The translations under genes and the position numbers were made by a program. From Ptychodera flava (lineage: Eukaryota > Hemichordata > Enteropneusta > Ptychoderidae), in contig NC_091941.1 of the NCBI RefSeq assembly GCF_041260155.1, positions 38,016,747 through 38,080,746 of the forward strand: a stretch of 64,000 bases of DNA, in the 5' to 3' direction. Positions 22,301-33,401 of this stretch are shown here, piece by piece (the first letter of the stretch is position 1; each line of letters starts with the position of its first letter). The notes under the pieces were generated by a model, which did not search any database, was not told the origin of the DNA, and saw only the letters and a program-made list of their open reading frames with translations.

Positions 22301-23448
22301 AGAATGATGACGATAAAAAGAATGACCAGACAGCCGAACAACTTGAGAGGTCAGATGGCATTAAAAAGGGAAATAGAGCTACACAAGAGAGCGGAGAGAA
22401 TGGTCCAGAAATGCCACATCAAGCGAACACGAAGGATGAACTGGACGAGAGCGGCAGTACAGAACACACAGATCATGAAAACAAAAAGGTCGAAGAGGAT
22501 GCTGCTTATTTCTACGACTTAGAGATGGCAAAGATCAATGATCTACCGTCTTTGAAACCAATGGATCAAATAGTAGACCATCGTAAGGACACCAAGACAC
22601 AATTGGGAAAGAAAAAGGAAGAGACGGAAGTCCAAAAGAATTTGAAAGATCGAAAGGAGAAGAGAGAACGTTTCACGGAAATTGCGTCCTTCTATATCTT
22701 TAATGAAACCTGTGCAGAAAGCTATCTACCTCTACCAATATGCAGTGCAGATCTTTGGGGTCCTGGCCAACGACTGAAAGAATATGGTCTGGTAGCATTA
22801 TCACATCCATACGCTGTGATTCACCCTCTGAGAGGCGAAGTGGAGATCACTTTCAACATTGATCAGAGCATACAATATGCAAAGTATATGGAATTCTCCT
22901 ACAAGCTTCGATATTTGCATGGCGGTGATGAGAATATCTCAAGTCTACAGAAGTATGTCCTACAGGAAGCTGTGAGAGCCATTCTCAGGTTCAAGATTCG
23001 ATTTCCCAAGGCCGGTCCGTATAGTCTTACCATCTTCGCCATTGAAAACAGACCAAAATTGAACGAGAGTGAGGAAAGCCGACCGACTACTCAGGACGGG
23101 ACGAGAATTGCCAGTGCATCGGCTTCAACCAGCGCAAAGTCTGACACGAGTGACACAAGTGGGAGGAAGAAAGAGGTGGTTACACCGTCAGGTGTGGTCA
23201 TTAATTCAGCACCAACCAAGGCTAAAACAAAAACCAGGCTGTGCAAGTATCTGATTCTTTGCAGCGAGTCATACACACAGTGTACTCCTTTCGAAAATGC
23301 AGGGCCGAAGAAGGACAAGGGGACAAAGAAGAAGAAAAAGAAGAAGAAGAAAAAGAAGAAAAAGAAGCAAGCCAAAAAGGAGGAAGCAAAGGAAGGAGCT
23401 AAAAAGAAGAAGAGCGTAAAAACAAAGAAAGGTAATAAAAAGAAATGA
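16146..23448 (+). CDS. KY-like: KY/hillarin-type transglutaminase-like protein
   Basis: Four exons (16146-16334, 18741-19189, 20463-20638, 21044-23448) join in phases 0, 2 and 1 into one frame of 1072 residues ending in TGA. The transglutaminase-like core spans about residues 80-270 and shows VERLRAFFVWISTNI, SGYAALFKAMC, IDCIIISGY, GDHYWNAVNVDDQW and FVDCFKGAG in family order. Within it, His245 and Asp260 match the catalytic His and Asp, but the position expected for Cys is Ser201. About three Ig-like KY repeats follow, around residues 300-350, 540-610 and 830-950. They are separated by very acidic linkers, and the protein ends in a long lysine-rich tail. The N-terminus MGSTC fits N-myristoylation plus palmitoylation. 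The vertebrate KY protein acts in muscle and hillarin is cytoskeleton-associated; a structural role is inferred. The start of exon 2, or a missed small exon before it, is the least certain point. Confidence 0.85.
16894..18474. mobile_element. Harbinger-like non-autonomous element, copy 1
   Basis: The left end GGCTGCGTTCACAAA is repeated in reverse complement at the right end. Both ends are flanked by TAA (16891-16893 and 18475-18477), a TWA-type 3-bp target duplication. A long G run follows the left end, and C runs and 'aaaattttcaaa' motifs mark both interiors. Inner segments CTGGAGGAAT and ATTCCTCCAG also pair. The element lies in intron 1 of the KY-like gene. No transposase frame is visible. 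Confidence 0.75.
18741..19189 (+). CDS. KY-like: KY-like gene exon 2
   Basis: The exon follows ATAAG and ends GTGCAG before GTGAGT, leaving phase 2. It encodes the start of the transglutaminase-like core, an Asp-rich insertion (DNDDDDD) and the segment with Ser201 where the catalytic Cys is expected. Its last 22 bases are the template of the tandem repeat that follows. Confidence 0.75.
19168..19495 (+). repeat. 47-bp tandem repeat of a splice donor, seven copies
   Basis: Each unit holds the last 22 bases of exon 2 and the first 25 bases of the intron. GTGAGT donors sit at 19190, 19237, 19284, 19331, 19378, 19425 and 19472, exactly 47 bases apart, with only a few substitutions between copies. 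The intron part ends in a pyrimidine stretch and TTCAG, so every unit also contains an acceptor-like site. Reading through the first donor meets TGA at once, so only the first donor preserves the protein. Confidence 0.95.
20463..20638 (+). CDS. KY-like: KY-like gene exon 3
   Basis: Between a CAACAG acceptor and a GTGGGT donor; enters in phase 2 and leaves in phase 1. It carries the His (GDHYWNAV) and Asp (WLFVDCF) of the predicted triad. A second GT four bases downstream would break the frame. Confidence 0.85.
21044..23448 (+). CDS. KY-like: KY-like gene exon 4
   Basis: A 2405-base terminal exon after TTTTACACAG. It starts RGDFEACFEDHYFLVDP and contains the Ig-like KY repeats, Glu/Asp-rich linkers (for example EGEEDDDEDSDDD) and a C-terminal tail with more than a dozen successive lysines encoded by AAG/AAA. 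TGA is at 23446-23448. Confidence 0.9.
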
Positions 23449-23599
23449 AACAGGAAAACCACCCAAGACATATAGAAATGCTGACTCGTATTTGTAGAAG
23501 TAGTTCATGACTATGGAAATTGCGTCAACGACACTGCCACTCCGATATAGTTTACAACACAAGCTGAAAATGTGTGACAATAGTTAGAATTCTGAAATC

Positions 23600-24665
23600 C
23601 AAAATTTTCTGATTCTGTACCAGTCTGAGATACATGATTGCAGATTTTATCATAATTTGCACATATCTAAACTATGTAATCATTTTAAAGAAACCATCTG
23701 ATACATAGTTATGAATAATGAGGTTTTGGGACCAAAATTAGCAGAAATATTCTCAAAAAATAAAAACTTCTAGATTTCATCACAATTTCAGTGAAGAGAT
23801 CTGAACTTGACTATCCTAAGAGGCTATGTCAAATCCCAAAGCTTTAAGACAAGTAGTTTGAAGAATATGACTTTCTGACTGAAAGATCACAATAGTCTAA
23901 AATATTTACATGGTAGATTTCATCACAATTTGCTCATGTTTGTTTCTTTTTTATCAAAAATCACTAAATTAGCCTTTTAAAATACTACATTGTAGATTTC
24001 ACCATCATTTGCTCACATTTCAACTAGGTTATCACTAGGAACCAGTACTGTTTGACCAAAAATCACAAAAATAGCCTTAAAATACTACACGGTAGATTGC
24101 ACCACAATTTTCTCACATCTCAGCTAAATCCGTAGGAACCAATATACTAAATTAAAAACTATCGGATAGGTAGTTTTGAAAAACATTACTTGATCAAAAA
24201 TCACAAAAAAATCCTTAAAATGGTATACACTGTAGATTTCATAACAATTTCACAAAATTGACAACAGGTCATATCAAGTAACATGTGTACCACATTTCAA
24301 GTTTTGGAGTGAACCAGTTTTGATTAGTTTTTGACCAAAGTGGCAAAAATATTATTTACTATAGGAAATGATACATATCCCTATAAAATTACTTAATTTG
24401 TATAGAGCTTGAATGTGCACAAAATATTAACTTAGTCTGGCCAGCGGATCCAGAATTTCAGCATTTGGACCGATTTTGGTGTTTGTTTATCTCATTTGCA
24501 TGTATTCGAACAAATTATCATTTGAACAAATTGACATCACCCCTTCGTGCACTTCGACACGAAATACTGAGATGGTTCGTTGCTGTGGTTTTCAAGTTTT
24601 TGATATGGACTGACATACCGGTACATAGAGACAGACATACAGACAAAAGACATTCTTTTTAGCCT
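23600..24665 (+). repeat. Dispersed 'gaccaaaaatcac' repeat array
   Basis: Several imperfect copies of the loose unit also found at 7.7-9.4, 49.1 and 62.1 kb, with recurring 'gtagatttcat-cacaattt' and 'gaccaaaaatcacaaaa'. It ends in a short 'gacagacatacagac' tail. It lies directly downstream of the KY-like gene. Confidence 0.65.
23759..23764 (+). terminator. KY-like: Candidate poly(A) signal of the KY-like gene
   Basis: AATAAA lies about 310 bases after the stop codon, at the edge of a dispersed repeat. Another signal could be used. Confidence 0.3.
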
Positions 24666-25195
24666 ATTGCCATATAATGTGCAATGGCCTTAACTTTGAT
24701 TTTTAAACTTGACACTGCTGCTACAAGAATCCACAGCTCAAAGTTCACAAGGGTCGAGTAATGAGTCATTCCTGAGATTATTCACGTAAATCTGTCTGAA
24801 GGAATGGACAAAAAAGTTCGTCCTTATCGATATAAATTTAGCAAATATTCAAACGCTGTAAGTGGCATAGATCAGTGCTCTGTTACAGTTTTGGCTACTG
24901 CTTGCTATGCATCGGGATAAATTACAATTTGAAAATATAATAATTTTAGTTTTCATGTGATTGAAATCATCGGTTCCATGTGTATTCTGAAAAACGTTTG
25001 TTAACGAACAGTTTACAGTGTTTCTGTTACATCATGCAACCATTGTATTATGGTATGCACAGTTCTCCATGCGAATTGTTGCATCAAAGGCTAAAATTCT
25101 ATCAATGTTAAAGTACATAGAATGTATACTCTTGGATATAGTTTGAATATCTTGTTGAAGCAGACAAAATTACTTCACAAATATTTTGATGTACG
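24666..25195. other. Non-coding interval
   Basis: No gene, repeat end or structured element that I can support. Confidence 0.4.
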
Positions 25196-25199
25196 GCTA

Positions 25200-25290
25200 G
25201 TTTTCAATCGGGTTCGAACTCACAACATACGGCAGCCAGTCGTCTAGCGGAGAGGCCACAGACGGAGCCGCTCGGCCTAATCCCCACACT
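25200..25290 (-). repeat. tRNA-like sequence, probable SINE head
   Basis: On the minus strand, TTAGGCCGAGCGG (25280-25268) resembles an internal A box and GAGTTCGAACCCG (25221-25209) resembles a B box. Their spacing of about 60 bases fits a Leu/Ser-type tRNA with a long variable arm. I cannot pair a convincing acceptor stem, so a tRNA-derived SINE head or pseudogene is more likely than a working tRNA. Confidence 0.45.
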
Positions 25291-25838
25291 AGTAGTTCTA
25301 GGAAACAGGTAATGTTTCTTTCAGTTAATATTACGGAAAACTTTAATTTTAAGAATTGAGACTAGGATTGTCGACAAAGTTCTTCTTTGATTTCCGTCTT
25401 GTGTGTTTTCTTCTCTTCCCAGGTTTATTGTCAGAATATTTAAGTTATGTATGTCAGTAGTTTAAAGCTTTAACACTAGTCAATAGACGATGTTCCGCTG
25501 ATTGCGAGATCTCGCAAGACTTTCATACATGCCCGTAGACACAGATTTCCAGCTTAGTAATACAAGTCAAATTTTGTATGGAACTAGAAAAAGTGCAGAA
25601 ATGAGCAAAGATTCCAACTTCATATATTTCATGCAGTGTTTAGGGAGCGTTCAGTTTTTACGGCGGGGGGGGGGGGGCGGCAAAATCTTGTCGCCGGTGT
25701 TCAAAAAAATATAGACCCCCCCTGCATTTTTCGTGAAAAAAAGATGACCCCCCCTTTGTCAGACGAAAAAAATTGATGAACCCCCCCCCCCCCCGCTTAA
25801 AAATAACCAAAACCCATATGTCAAATTTACCCGCATGG

Positions 25839-25920
25839 TTTGGATTTGAACTCTGGTACGCGGCGCACTTTATTCGTGTAGCAGAGATGCCAGTGCACAA
25901 ACTTCTCAGCCACATCCATT
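25839..25920 (-). repeat. Second tRNA-like sequence inside the element
   Basis: The minus strand shows GTGGCTGAGAAG (25913-25902) as an A-box-like and AGAGTTCAAATCC (25854-25842) as a B-box-like motif. It differs from the copy near 25250, so two separate tRNA-derived insertions are possible. Confidence 0.4.
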
Positions 25921-25984
25921 GAAACGTCTGTTAATTAGTACGACTGTAAGGCAATTTTTAACTTCATTTCCATAGACAACTCAT

Positions 25985-26436
25985 GTCCATGGACATTGTA
26001 TAAAGTGAACTTTATTGGAGTGGTTCGCCAAAGGCAGCCCTCCGGTTAAGAGGGTCATGGGCCATTACGTAAAGTCAACTTTATTCTAGTGGGCCACCAA
26101 AGGTGGCCCGCCGGTAGAGAGGGTCGATCATGGCTATTGCATAAAGTAGACTTTACTGGACAGGGCCGCTGAAGGCGCACGGCCATTAAGATTGCTGTGG
26201 GGTATTACATAAAGTCAATTTATTGGAGTGGGCCGCCGCAGGCGGCCCGCCGGTAAAGAGGGTCGATCATGGCCATTGCATGAAGTAAACCTAATTGGAG
26301 TAGGCCGCCAAAGGCGTCTGCCCGTTAAGAGGGTCATGGGTAATACATAATGTATATTTATTGTAGTGGGCCGCCGAAGGCGGCCCGCCGGTAAAGAGGG
26401 TCGATCATGGCAATGGCATAAAGTGAACTTTATTGT
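25985..26436 (+). repeat. ~70-bp tandem array with GGCCGCC hairpins
   Basis: Six or so alternating units share 'aaagtgaactttattggag', a hairpin of the type GGGCCGCC-GAA-GGCGGCCC, and 'aagagggtc'. Several units keep both hairpin arms complementary despite substitutions elsewhere. Confidence 0.75.
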
Positions 26437-27454
26437 TGGTATTATGTTTTTGAAAATGTGGTGACCCCCCCTTTCCTACCAGTGAAAAAGCGATGACCCC
26501 CCCCTTTGCGGATTCCAAAATTTTGATGACACCCCCCCTGGATTTTGCCGGGCCCCCCCGGCCGTAAAAACTGAACGGTACCTTAACGTAATTAGCGACT
26601 TGTCCTGTTTTACGCAGTTTGTCCGGTGTTGCGAGAACACGTCCACTGCGAACCACATATTCTCGCGATATCTCGGAATGTCTCGCGCGGTTCGGAACGT
26701 GGTCTATTAGGTAGACCTTTGACTATCGTCAATGGATACAAAACCAAAGCACGCAAGTGAGAGAGAGAGCTCCTATCAGGAACTGTCTGAATAGTAATGC
26801 TAGTTGTTAGCTTGGATAATCATTTGTACTTGTGTATTTCAAAAAACAGAGTTGGATATATGTGAAAATTAAATTTGTAGCATTCAAAGAATACTGCTTG
26901 GTGAAACTGACACAACATCAATGATGATGTACTTTCTCTGTTTGTTGAGTGGATAGCCTGTTTTGATTGCATCCAATTGTCGAGTAGGTAGCAAACACAC
27001 ACACAGGCAACAGTGCTTTAGGTCGAAATGTACTATCGCTTTTGTTACATCAGTTTGCAAGAATGTAGTGGGCAAATCATAGTACGTGTTTTATGCCTGT
27101 AATATTTCATGACTTACCATCCATGGACAGTAGTCAAGAATTCTGCACGTTTTACATTATTACATTTATTCACATGCACGGAATACATTTTTTTACATGT
27201 AATACATTTTCTCATTAAACGTCAGCAAGAAATACTTTATACTATCGGGACTTCGTCGGAAGCTCGAAGGCTGATCGGACAATCGATAGTTCGGGCAGGC
27301 CTTGCACGAAATACATTCTTTACATTTAATACCTTTTTTACATTTTTTTTACATTCATTACATGAAAGGTCAGCATGAAATACATTTTTTACAGTTTTTA
27401 ATTAAATGTCCATGTTAAATACACTGAAGTATCGTGACTTCTTCGGTAGGGACT

Positions 27455-27667
27455 GTAACCTCCACAAATGTAATAATCTCCACAAATGTAATATCAACCA
27501 CAATTGTAATAAAATGCACCCATAAATGTAATATCGCCCATAAATGTAACAAAAATCAACCATAAATGTAATAAAAACACCAACCACAAATGTAATAAAT
27601 GGTAACCATAAATGTAATAAAAAAATCACCCATAAATGTAATACTTGTCAACCATAAATGTAATAAA
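27455..27667 (+). repeat. CCATAAATGTAATAAA array, forward
   Basis: About nine copies of CC(A)(T/C)AAATGTAATA(A) spaced by roughly 17-35 bases of variable sequence. Spacing is irregular and spacers are not conserved as in CRISPR. Confidence 0.8.
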
Positions 27668-28497
27668 TCTATTTTGTCGTTGCAATTGAGGAATTAGCCC
27701 TTAAAATATTGATCTATGTAATATGGAAAGCAACTCCACACATTATTCATTTCTTAATTGTTTGCGTTTAGTGTGTTTTGAAAGTGTATTTTACGTTTCC
27801 CTGTTTTGTGTACTGAACTGACTGGCCATGGCTAGACACAGCTGTAATCTGAGTGTCAGTGCAGTCTCTACTCCAGAGTGGGGAAGACTGTATAACACTA
27901 CGATCCTTTAACGCCGTTTTTTCGAAAATTGCCGTACTTTCTTAATCAATCTCCTCAAATTCGTCTTCAGTGGATAAATTGTGTGGAATAATCGATAGAT
28001 TGTCTGTATTCCCATGTTGTCCCACTTGAAGTTTGTTCCTTCACTGGGGATGCCAGGATGTCTAATTTTGTTCTACTGTGTTCAACTTGAAGGTAGTGTT
28101 CGTATTGTTTTTTACTAGATTGAAATATATGTTCTCGTCAACATGTTTTGTGTCGTAAGTTTCTGTTATAAGGTTTTATATTTCTCTGCATATTTGTTCT
28201 AAGTCATCTGTCATAAACTTTGTGTGGTATCACTGGTTGACGAGTTATTTTGACGCTTCCTTATTATGTAATTATCAGTGTCTAGAACTGCTGGTCCACT
28301 TCCATTATCTAACGGTTTGATCAGTACCTCGCCCTTTTCTGATAGTGTTCTCAAAGTATTCTATTCTGTGTTTCGGAAAGGAAACCTAGTTTCAGGAAAG
28401 TATGCTTAGTTTCAGGAAAGTAACGTTACAATAGTCTTATTAAAGTTATTATTTACTCAGGGCATTGATAAACAAATGATCACATATGCATGTTCAA

Positions 28498-28672
28498 GTT
28501 TATTACATTTATGGTTGAGTTTTATTACATTTATGGTTAATTTGTTTATTACATTTGTGGTTGTGGGTTATTACATTAATGGTTGACAATTTTATTACAT
28601 TTGTGATTGATTTTATTGTGGTCGATATTACATTTGTGGAGATTATTACATTTGTGGAGGTTACAGGGACGA
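28498..28672 (-). repeat. CCATAAATGTAATAAA array, reverse
   Basis: About seven copies of TTTATTACATTTATGG and variants: the reverse complement of the motif at 27455-27667, with similar irregular spacing. Confidence 0.8.
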
Positions 28673-29899
28673 TTGGATGTCATCGGGAGTTTGGGCAGAC
28701 CTTACATGAAATACATTCTTTACAATTAAAACGTTTTCTGCCCGGTGGTTCCTGAGTTGCATCATCTTCACCAAATTTCACTTTTTTGTACCTCATTTGC
28801 ATATTTTTGACACAAACACCTTGATTTGAACAAATTCATATCTCCAACCTCGGATGCCCTTAAGTACCAAATATGAAGACAGTAAGTGTTGTACTTTTCA
28901 TGTTTTTGATATAGATGGACTAACAGACATACATACACACAGACGGCCATTTTTCCACTTTATAAGAATAAATGCCATTTGCATATATACATATGCTAAT
29001 ACGGGAGCTACAAATGTACTATTACATGTAAAGAATGTATTTTGTGCAAGCTAATCTAGACCTAGCTGTGCGATCTTACAGTGGTTTGTGTTGACCCATG
29101 GGCATTAGGCGAACTAGACATATTAAAATCGAGGTGTAGCCAAACACTGTCAAGTGTAATATCAACTAGGCGGTAATATGAGTCGATCATAAAGGAATCA
29201 ACTCTACAAAAGTTGAGACATTGTCTAGCAGGAGGTCAAATGTAGTTAAAACATCACCTGATCCACACACACCACATCTGCTATGCTAGGCTACATAGCG
29301 GCAATCCGTGTTGTAATCTGTTTTTACATAGTTCCATTGCAATAATGTTTGGTGTATTGAGAAAATAACTGCTTATTTATTAACGATATATGTGTGTATG
29401 TGTTTGTCAGCTCAAAAATTTGTAAATGCGAAAAAGCCTTATACAGCAAGTGATATACCTAGACAGTTAGCCAGCTGTGTGTGGATAGGCTATTGTCTGA
29501 CCTTCTGACAATGTTTCAACTTTTGTAAGGTTGATTTCTTTGTAATTGACTGATCCCTTGATGATAGTTATGCACAGTGTTGACAACATTAGACTGTATG
29601 TCATTGGGTCAATGCAAACCACTGCATAATGTATTCATGCAGACCTTTAGTGTAATTAATGTAAAACAAGTCATTGACAATGACATAGTCCCCACTTGAA
29701 ATAGGGGAGTATTAGTCTTGATGGGGCAGGTAAATGTGGTCTTTAAGAAGTATCACTGGAGTGTATATGTTAAGATCTATGGGCACATAGGTCTATGTTG
29801 TTTTTCCCAATTTGAAACACATGAGGCATGTCTAAGTTATGGTTCTAAATCGGGAAAATAGATCAGACCTCTAGCTGTATTGGCCAGCCAAGAAATACA

Positions 29900-31170
29900 T
29901 ATGTGGATAATAAATGATGTCCAAGATGTGACATCTTAAGGTCTAATATCCTATCAAAATTGGAGGGTATAGAACTTGTGGTTACTGAGTTATGCATATA
30001 TATGTATAATCAAGGTAAAAAGTCATCGAGGTCACATGACATTTTGAAAAAAAAAATATATTGCTAATTAATCCCTATATGCCAAAAATCAGACATCTAG
30101 CTCGATTCGCTTGCCGAGAATTAGATATGTGCATAATCAATGAGGTAAAGTGTGTGTTGTCATAAGGTCGCCCATCCTACTAAATATAAAGGACATAGCA
30201 CTTGTGGTTACTTATTTATTGACAAAAACGTATATTTTAGGTAAAAGGTCATAGAGGTCACATGACATTTGATCAAAAAATTTCTATTCTATAGTTATCC
30301 CTATATACGAAAAATCAGACATCCAGCTCTATTGACTTGCTATGAATTAGATATGTGCATAATTAATGAGGTACAGTATGTGGCATCATAAGGTCTTCCA
30401 TCATACCAAATATGAAGGGTGTACCACTTGTGGTTAGTGACTTATGGACTAATATGTATATTTTAGGTCAAAGGTCATTGAGGTCATGTGACATCTTGTC
30501 AAAAAAATTATATTACTAAGTTATCCCTATATACCAAAAATCAGACCTCTAGCTCTATTGGCTTGCTCAAAATTAGATATCCATATAATTAATGAGGTAC
30601 AATATGTAGCGTCATAAGGTGTCCCAGCATACCATACATGAAGGGTGTAGCACTTGTGGTTACTGAGTTATGGACAAATATGTATATTTGAGGTCAAAGG
30701 TCACATGACAATTTGTCAAAAAAAATTGTATTGCTAAGTTATCCCTATATACCAAAATCAGACCTCTAGCTCTATTGGCTTGCTCAAAATTAGATATGCA
30801 CATAATTAATGAGGTAAAATATGTGGCGTCATAAGGTGTCCCATCATACCATTTATGAAGGTTGTAGCACTTGTGGTTACTGAGTTATGGACAAATATGT
30901 ATATTTGAGGTGAAAGGTCACCGAGGTCATGTGACTTTTTGTCAAAAAATTGTATTGCCAAGTTATCCCTATATACCAAAATCAGACCTCTAGCTCGATT
31001 GGCTTGCTCAAAATTAGATATGCACATAATTAATGAGGTACAATATGTGGCGTCATAAGGTGTCCCATCATACCATTTATGAAGGGTGTAGCACTTGTGG
31101 TTACTGAGTTATGGACAAATATGTATATTTGAGGTCAAAGGTCACCAAGGTCACGTGACATTTTGTCAAA
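29900..31170 (+). repeat. 225-bp tandem units carrying DR1 and E-box motifs
   Basis: Units share 'attagatatgcacataat', 'gtggcgtcataaggtgtcc', 'gcacttgtggttactgag' and 'aggtcaaaggtca', followed by 'aaggtcacgtgac'. Adjacent copies of 'tagatatgca' lie 224 bases apart. The clearest DR1-like site is 31132-31144 and the E-box CACGTG is at 31152-31157. Confidence 0.8.
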
Positions 31171-31312
31171 ATATCTGAGATATCATCTTGAATGGAGGGA
31201 CATGACCCAATCTATAAGCCCCCTGGACTTCATCCGTGGGCTAAAAACCGTATCACCGCATCCTTTTTGCTATATGAATACGATGAGAAACTAAATTTTT
31301 ATTTCACTTGGC

Positions 31313-31512
31313 CTTATACATGGGATTCTATGCAGAGCTGCCTTTAACATGGAGTCTATGGACTCCCTTATACATGGAGTCTATGGACTGCCTTATACAT
31401 GGGAGTCTATGGACTGCCTTATACATGGGAGTCTATGGACTGCCTTATGCATGGGAGTCTATGGACAGCCTTATACATGGGAGTCTATGGACAGCTGCCT
31501 TATACATGAGAA
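31313..31512 (+). repeat. 26-bp minisatellite (TATACATGGGAGTC unit)
   Basis: Seven or eight units of TTATACATGGGAGTCTATGG plus ACTGCC. The same minisatellite occurs in the same position of the copies at 46376 and 61054. Long frames rich in Trp, Tyr and Gly through it are artefacts. Confidence 0.9.
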
Positions 31513-31730
31513 TCTATGGAGGTGGAAACTACAAAGTCCTCTAATACGGCCAAATTTGATCGCATTGTGAAACAAATCGACGTGCATCTGTATGGGGTAG
31601 GGTACTATCCTTGTGCAAAGTTTGAAAGAAATTGACAAGGGCATGTCTGAGATATCTGTGTGAACGGACGAACTGACGGACGGACGGACGGACGGACATG
31701 ACCCAATCTATAAGTCCCCCCGGACGACTA

Positions 31731-32060
31731 AAAATGTATTAAATGTGAACTTAGCCCATCTAGACCCGGCTCTCATTTATAATGTAATTCGTGCAGATCT
31801 TTCATGTAAACTTGAAAAATGTATTGAGTACAAAGGATGTAGTATCAAGGAATGTATTTTGTGCAAGACCATCTTGACCTACATTTAGCCCCAATCTTAA
31901 AATGTAATTCATGCAGATCTTTCATGTAATAAATGCAACAAATGTCCTGAATGTAATGACTGTATCTGTGCAAGCCCATCTAGATCTAGCCTTGATCTTT
32001 TTATGTAATTGGTGCAGACCTTTCATATAATAAATGTAGCAAATGTAAATAATGTATTAT
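31731..32060 (+). repeat. Tandem 'gtgcagatctttcatgtaa' repeat
   Basis: About three units of roughly 110 bases containing 'aatgtattttgtgcaag', 'catctagacctag' and 'tgcagatctttcatgtaat'. Related segments occur near 29033 and 29640, on either side of the start of element I, which suggests that element I inserted into this repeat. Confidence 0.6.
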
Positions 32061-32815
32061 AGGTCAAAAATGTGTTTCGTACAGAGTGTAATTGAAAAAA
32101 TGTTAATCTGGCAACTGTTGGCCAAAGCTCAAACTTTCACGCTTAAATTTTCCTTCAGTGATACAAATCTCTTTCTGTGTGTTTATCATTATGTTAATGG
32201 CTCTGAAACAGGTATGGGATACAGTTTATATTTCTTTTATTCTTGAAAACACACCAATATTTCTTTCATTCAGGTCTCCGAAAGGCAGGACATGGCTCAG
32301 AAGCAAACATGATAACTAAAATATGACATGATCGTTCAACAGAAGGGAGAGAGGGTTTATCCAGTTTGCGGATGTATGTATGGCATCCATAGAATGGGTC
32401 TGATGCTATAATGCACATAACACAACATCCCTTGTCAATATCCAGAATTTTAAAATGGTGGCTGTGCTAAAACTGGTGACTGCCTCTGAAGCAGTTCATA
32501 TTGACAAAGAGATGCAACCAAAGTTTATTTAACAAGTCTTGCAGTGATCAGAAAGCGACAAAACTTGTGAACTATAAAACTTGCATGAAATGCTGAACTT
32601 ACTTCACATTTGCTGGACATTCATCGCCAGTTTGTCACACAGCCACTGACAAGAAAACTCCCTCCCTTTAAAGACCACTGAAATTACAGGTTTGCAAGTT
32701 GCGTATGTGCAAGCTGATATGTACGTACCCTTTAATTTTCTGCCTTTAGACTTTGTTTGATGGAATCATAATTAAAATGCCACACATAGTAAATTCATTG
32801 TGGAAGTACAACAAC

Positions 32816-32821
32816 TTTATT
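32816..32821 (-). terminator. PAPLN-like: Candidate poly(A) signal of the papilin-like gene
   Basis: The minus strand reads AATAAA here, about 580 bases after the stop codon. Another AATAAA-type site lies near 33285. The 3' untranslated region would then be roughly 0.1-0.6 kb. Confidence 0.4.
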
Positions 32822-33401
32822 GTAAAAATGAATATTACCACTTAAAACATTCATGTGCACATATATAATTTTCATGAGTAATTACGGTAAAAACGTTAAA
32901 TATCTTATCACATGATTACAAGTTTGACTACAGAGTGCAAAATATTTACAAGATTAAAGAATGAAAGACTTCAATTTTAGCTGTTGCTTTCTTTGGCTAT
33001 TAAAATGTCTGGATCACCTGGCTACATTGTTAATAAATTATTCATAATTCTGAATAAAATATTTACATTGTTGATTGTTGTGCAACTCTTATCTACCTGC
33101 TAAGAATACCAACCTACTGAAAGAGTACATAATCGTGTTCTGTGTTATTTCTTGCATTACATAGTGCACACCTACATCTACATAGTCCTTAAAATTTCAT
33201 TTTTTGCAAAAATGAACAAGTCAGTATCTAAAATATTACTACAAAGTAAAAATCTATGTAGAAGAAAAACACTCTATCATAGGTTTATTTTGTTCTAAAA
33301 TGACTGACACTGCCATTGTAAGCTGTCATGGTTTTGTTCCGCAGACATCCATGCCACCTCAATGACACAAATCATGCCAGTGTTGATGTATACTAACTGA
33401 T

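Larger units (their letters stand above)
25643..26582. mobile_element. Harbinger-like non-autonomous element, copy 2
   Basis: The ends GGGAGCGTTCAGTTTTTACG (left) and its near reverse complement (right, ending GGTACC) form inverted repeats of over 20 bp. TTA flanks both sides (25640-25642 and 26583-26585). Long G and C runs follow the ends, with 'gatgacccccc' motifs on both sides. The centre is a tandem array, and a tRNA-like segment lies near the left. Confidence 0.8.
27220..29070. mobile_element. Composite repeat with inverted short-motif arrays
   Basis: A block with 'gaaatacattctttaca' segments near 27310 and 28710 encloses two arrays of one short motif in opposite orientation (27455-27665 and 28498-28670). 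About 830 bases without further structure lie between them. The 28770-29050 part is a fragment of the dispersed TACA-tailed repeat. No coding sequence is seen. Confidence 0.5.
29686..31730 (+). mobile_element. TAGTCCCCAC composite element, copy I
   Basis: It begins TAGTCCCCACTTG, preceded by a CAAGTCATTGACAATGACA hairpin. It continues with about six imperfect 225-bp units and a 26-bp minisatellite. It closes with a fixed 3' part: 'gccaaatttgatcgcattg', 'gacgtgcatctgtat', a GGAC tetranucleotide run, 'catgacccaatctataagtc' and a final ACTA. Copies at 58956-61473, 44942-46766 and 34068-35503 share parts of this order. No open frame of meaning is present. Confidence 0.75.

Noticed and set aside
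25200..25290. Functional nuclear tRNA gene
   Set aside because: A- and B-box-like motifs are present, but I cannot pair a 7-bp acceptor stem or a clear anticodon arm, so only a tRNA-like repeat is claimed.
27455..27667. CRISPR-like appearance of a short repeated motif with spacers
   Set aside because: The genome is eukaryotic, spacing is irregular, the motif is degenerate, and an inverted partner array exists at 28498-28672.
31308..31570. Open frames rich in Trp, Tyr, Met and Gly
   Set aside because: They arise from the 26-bp minisatellite. The same frames appear at 46299-46669 and 60977-61377, only within the repeats.
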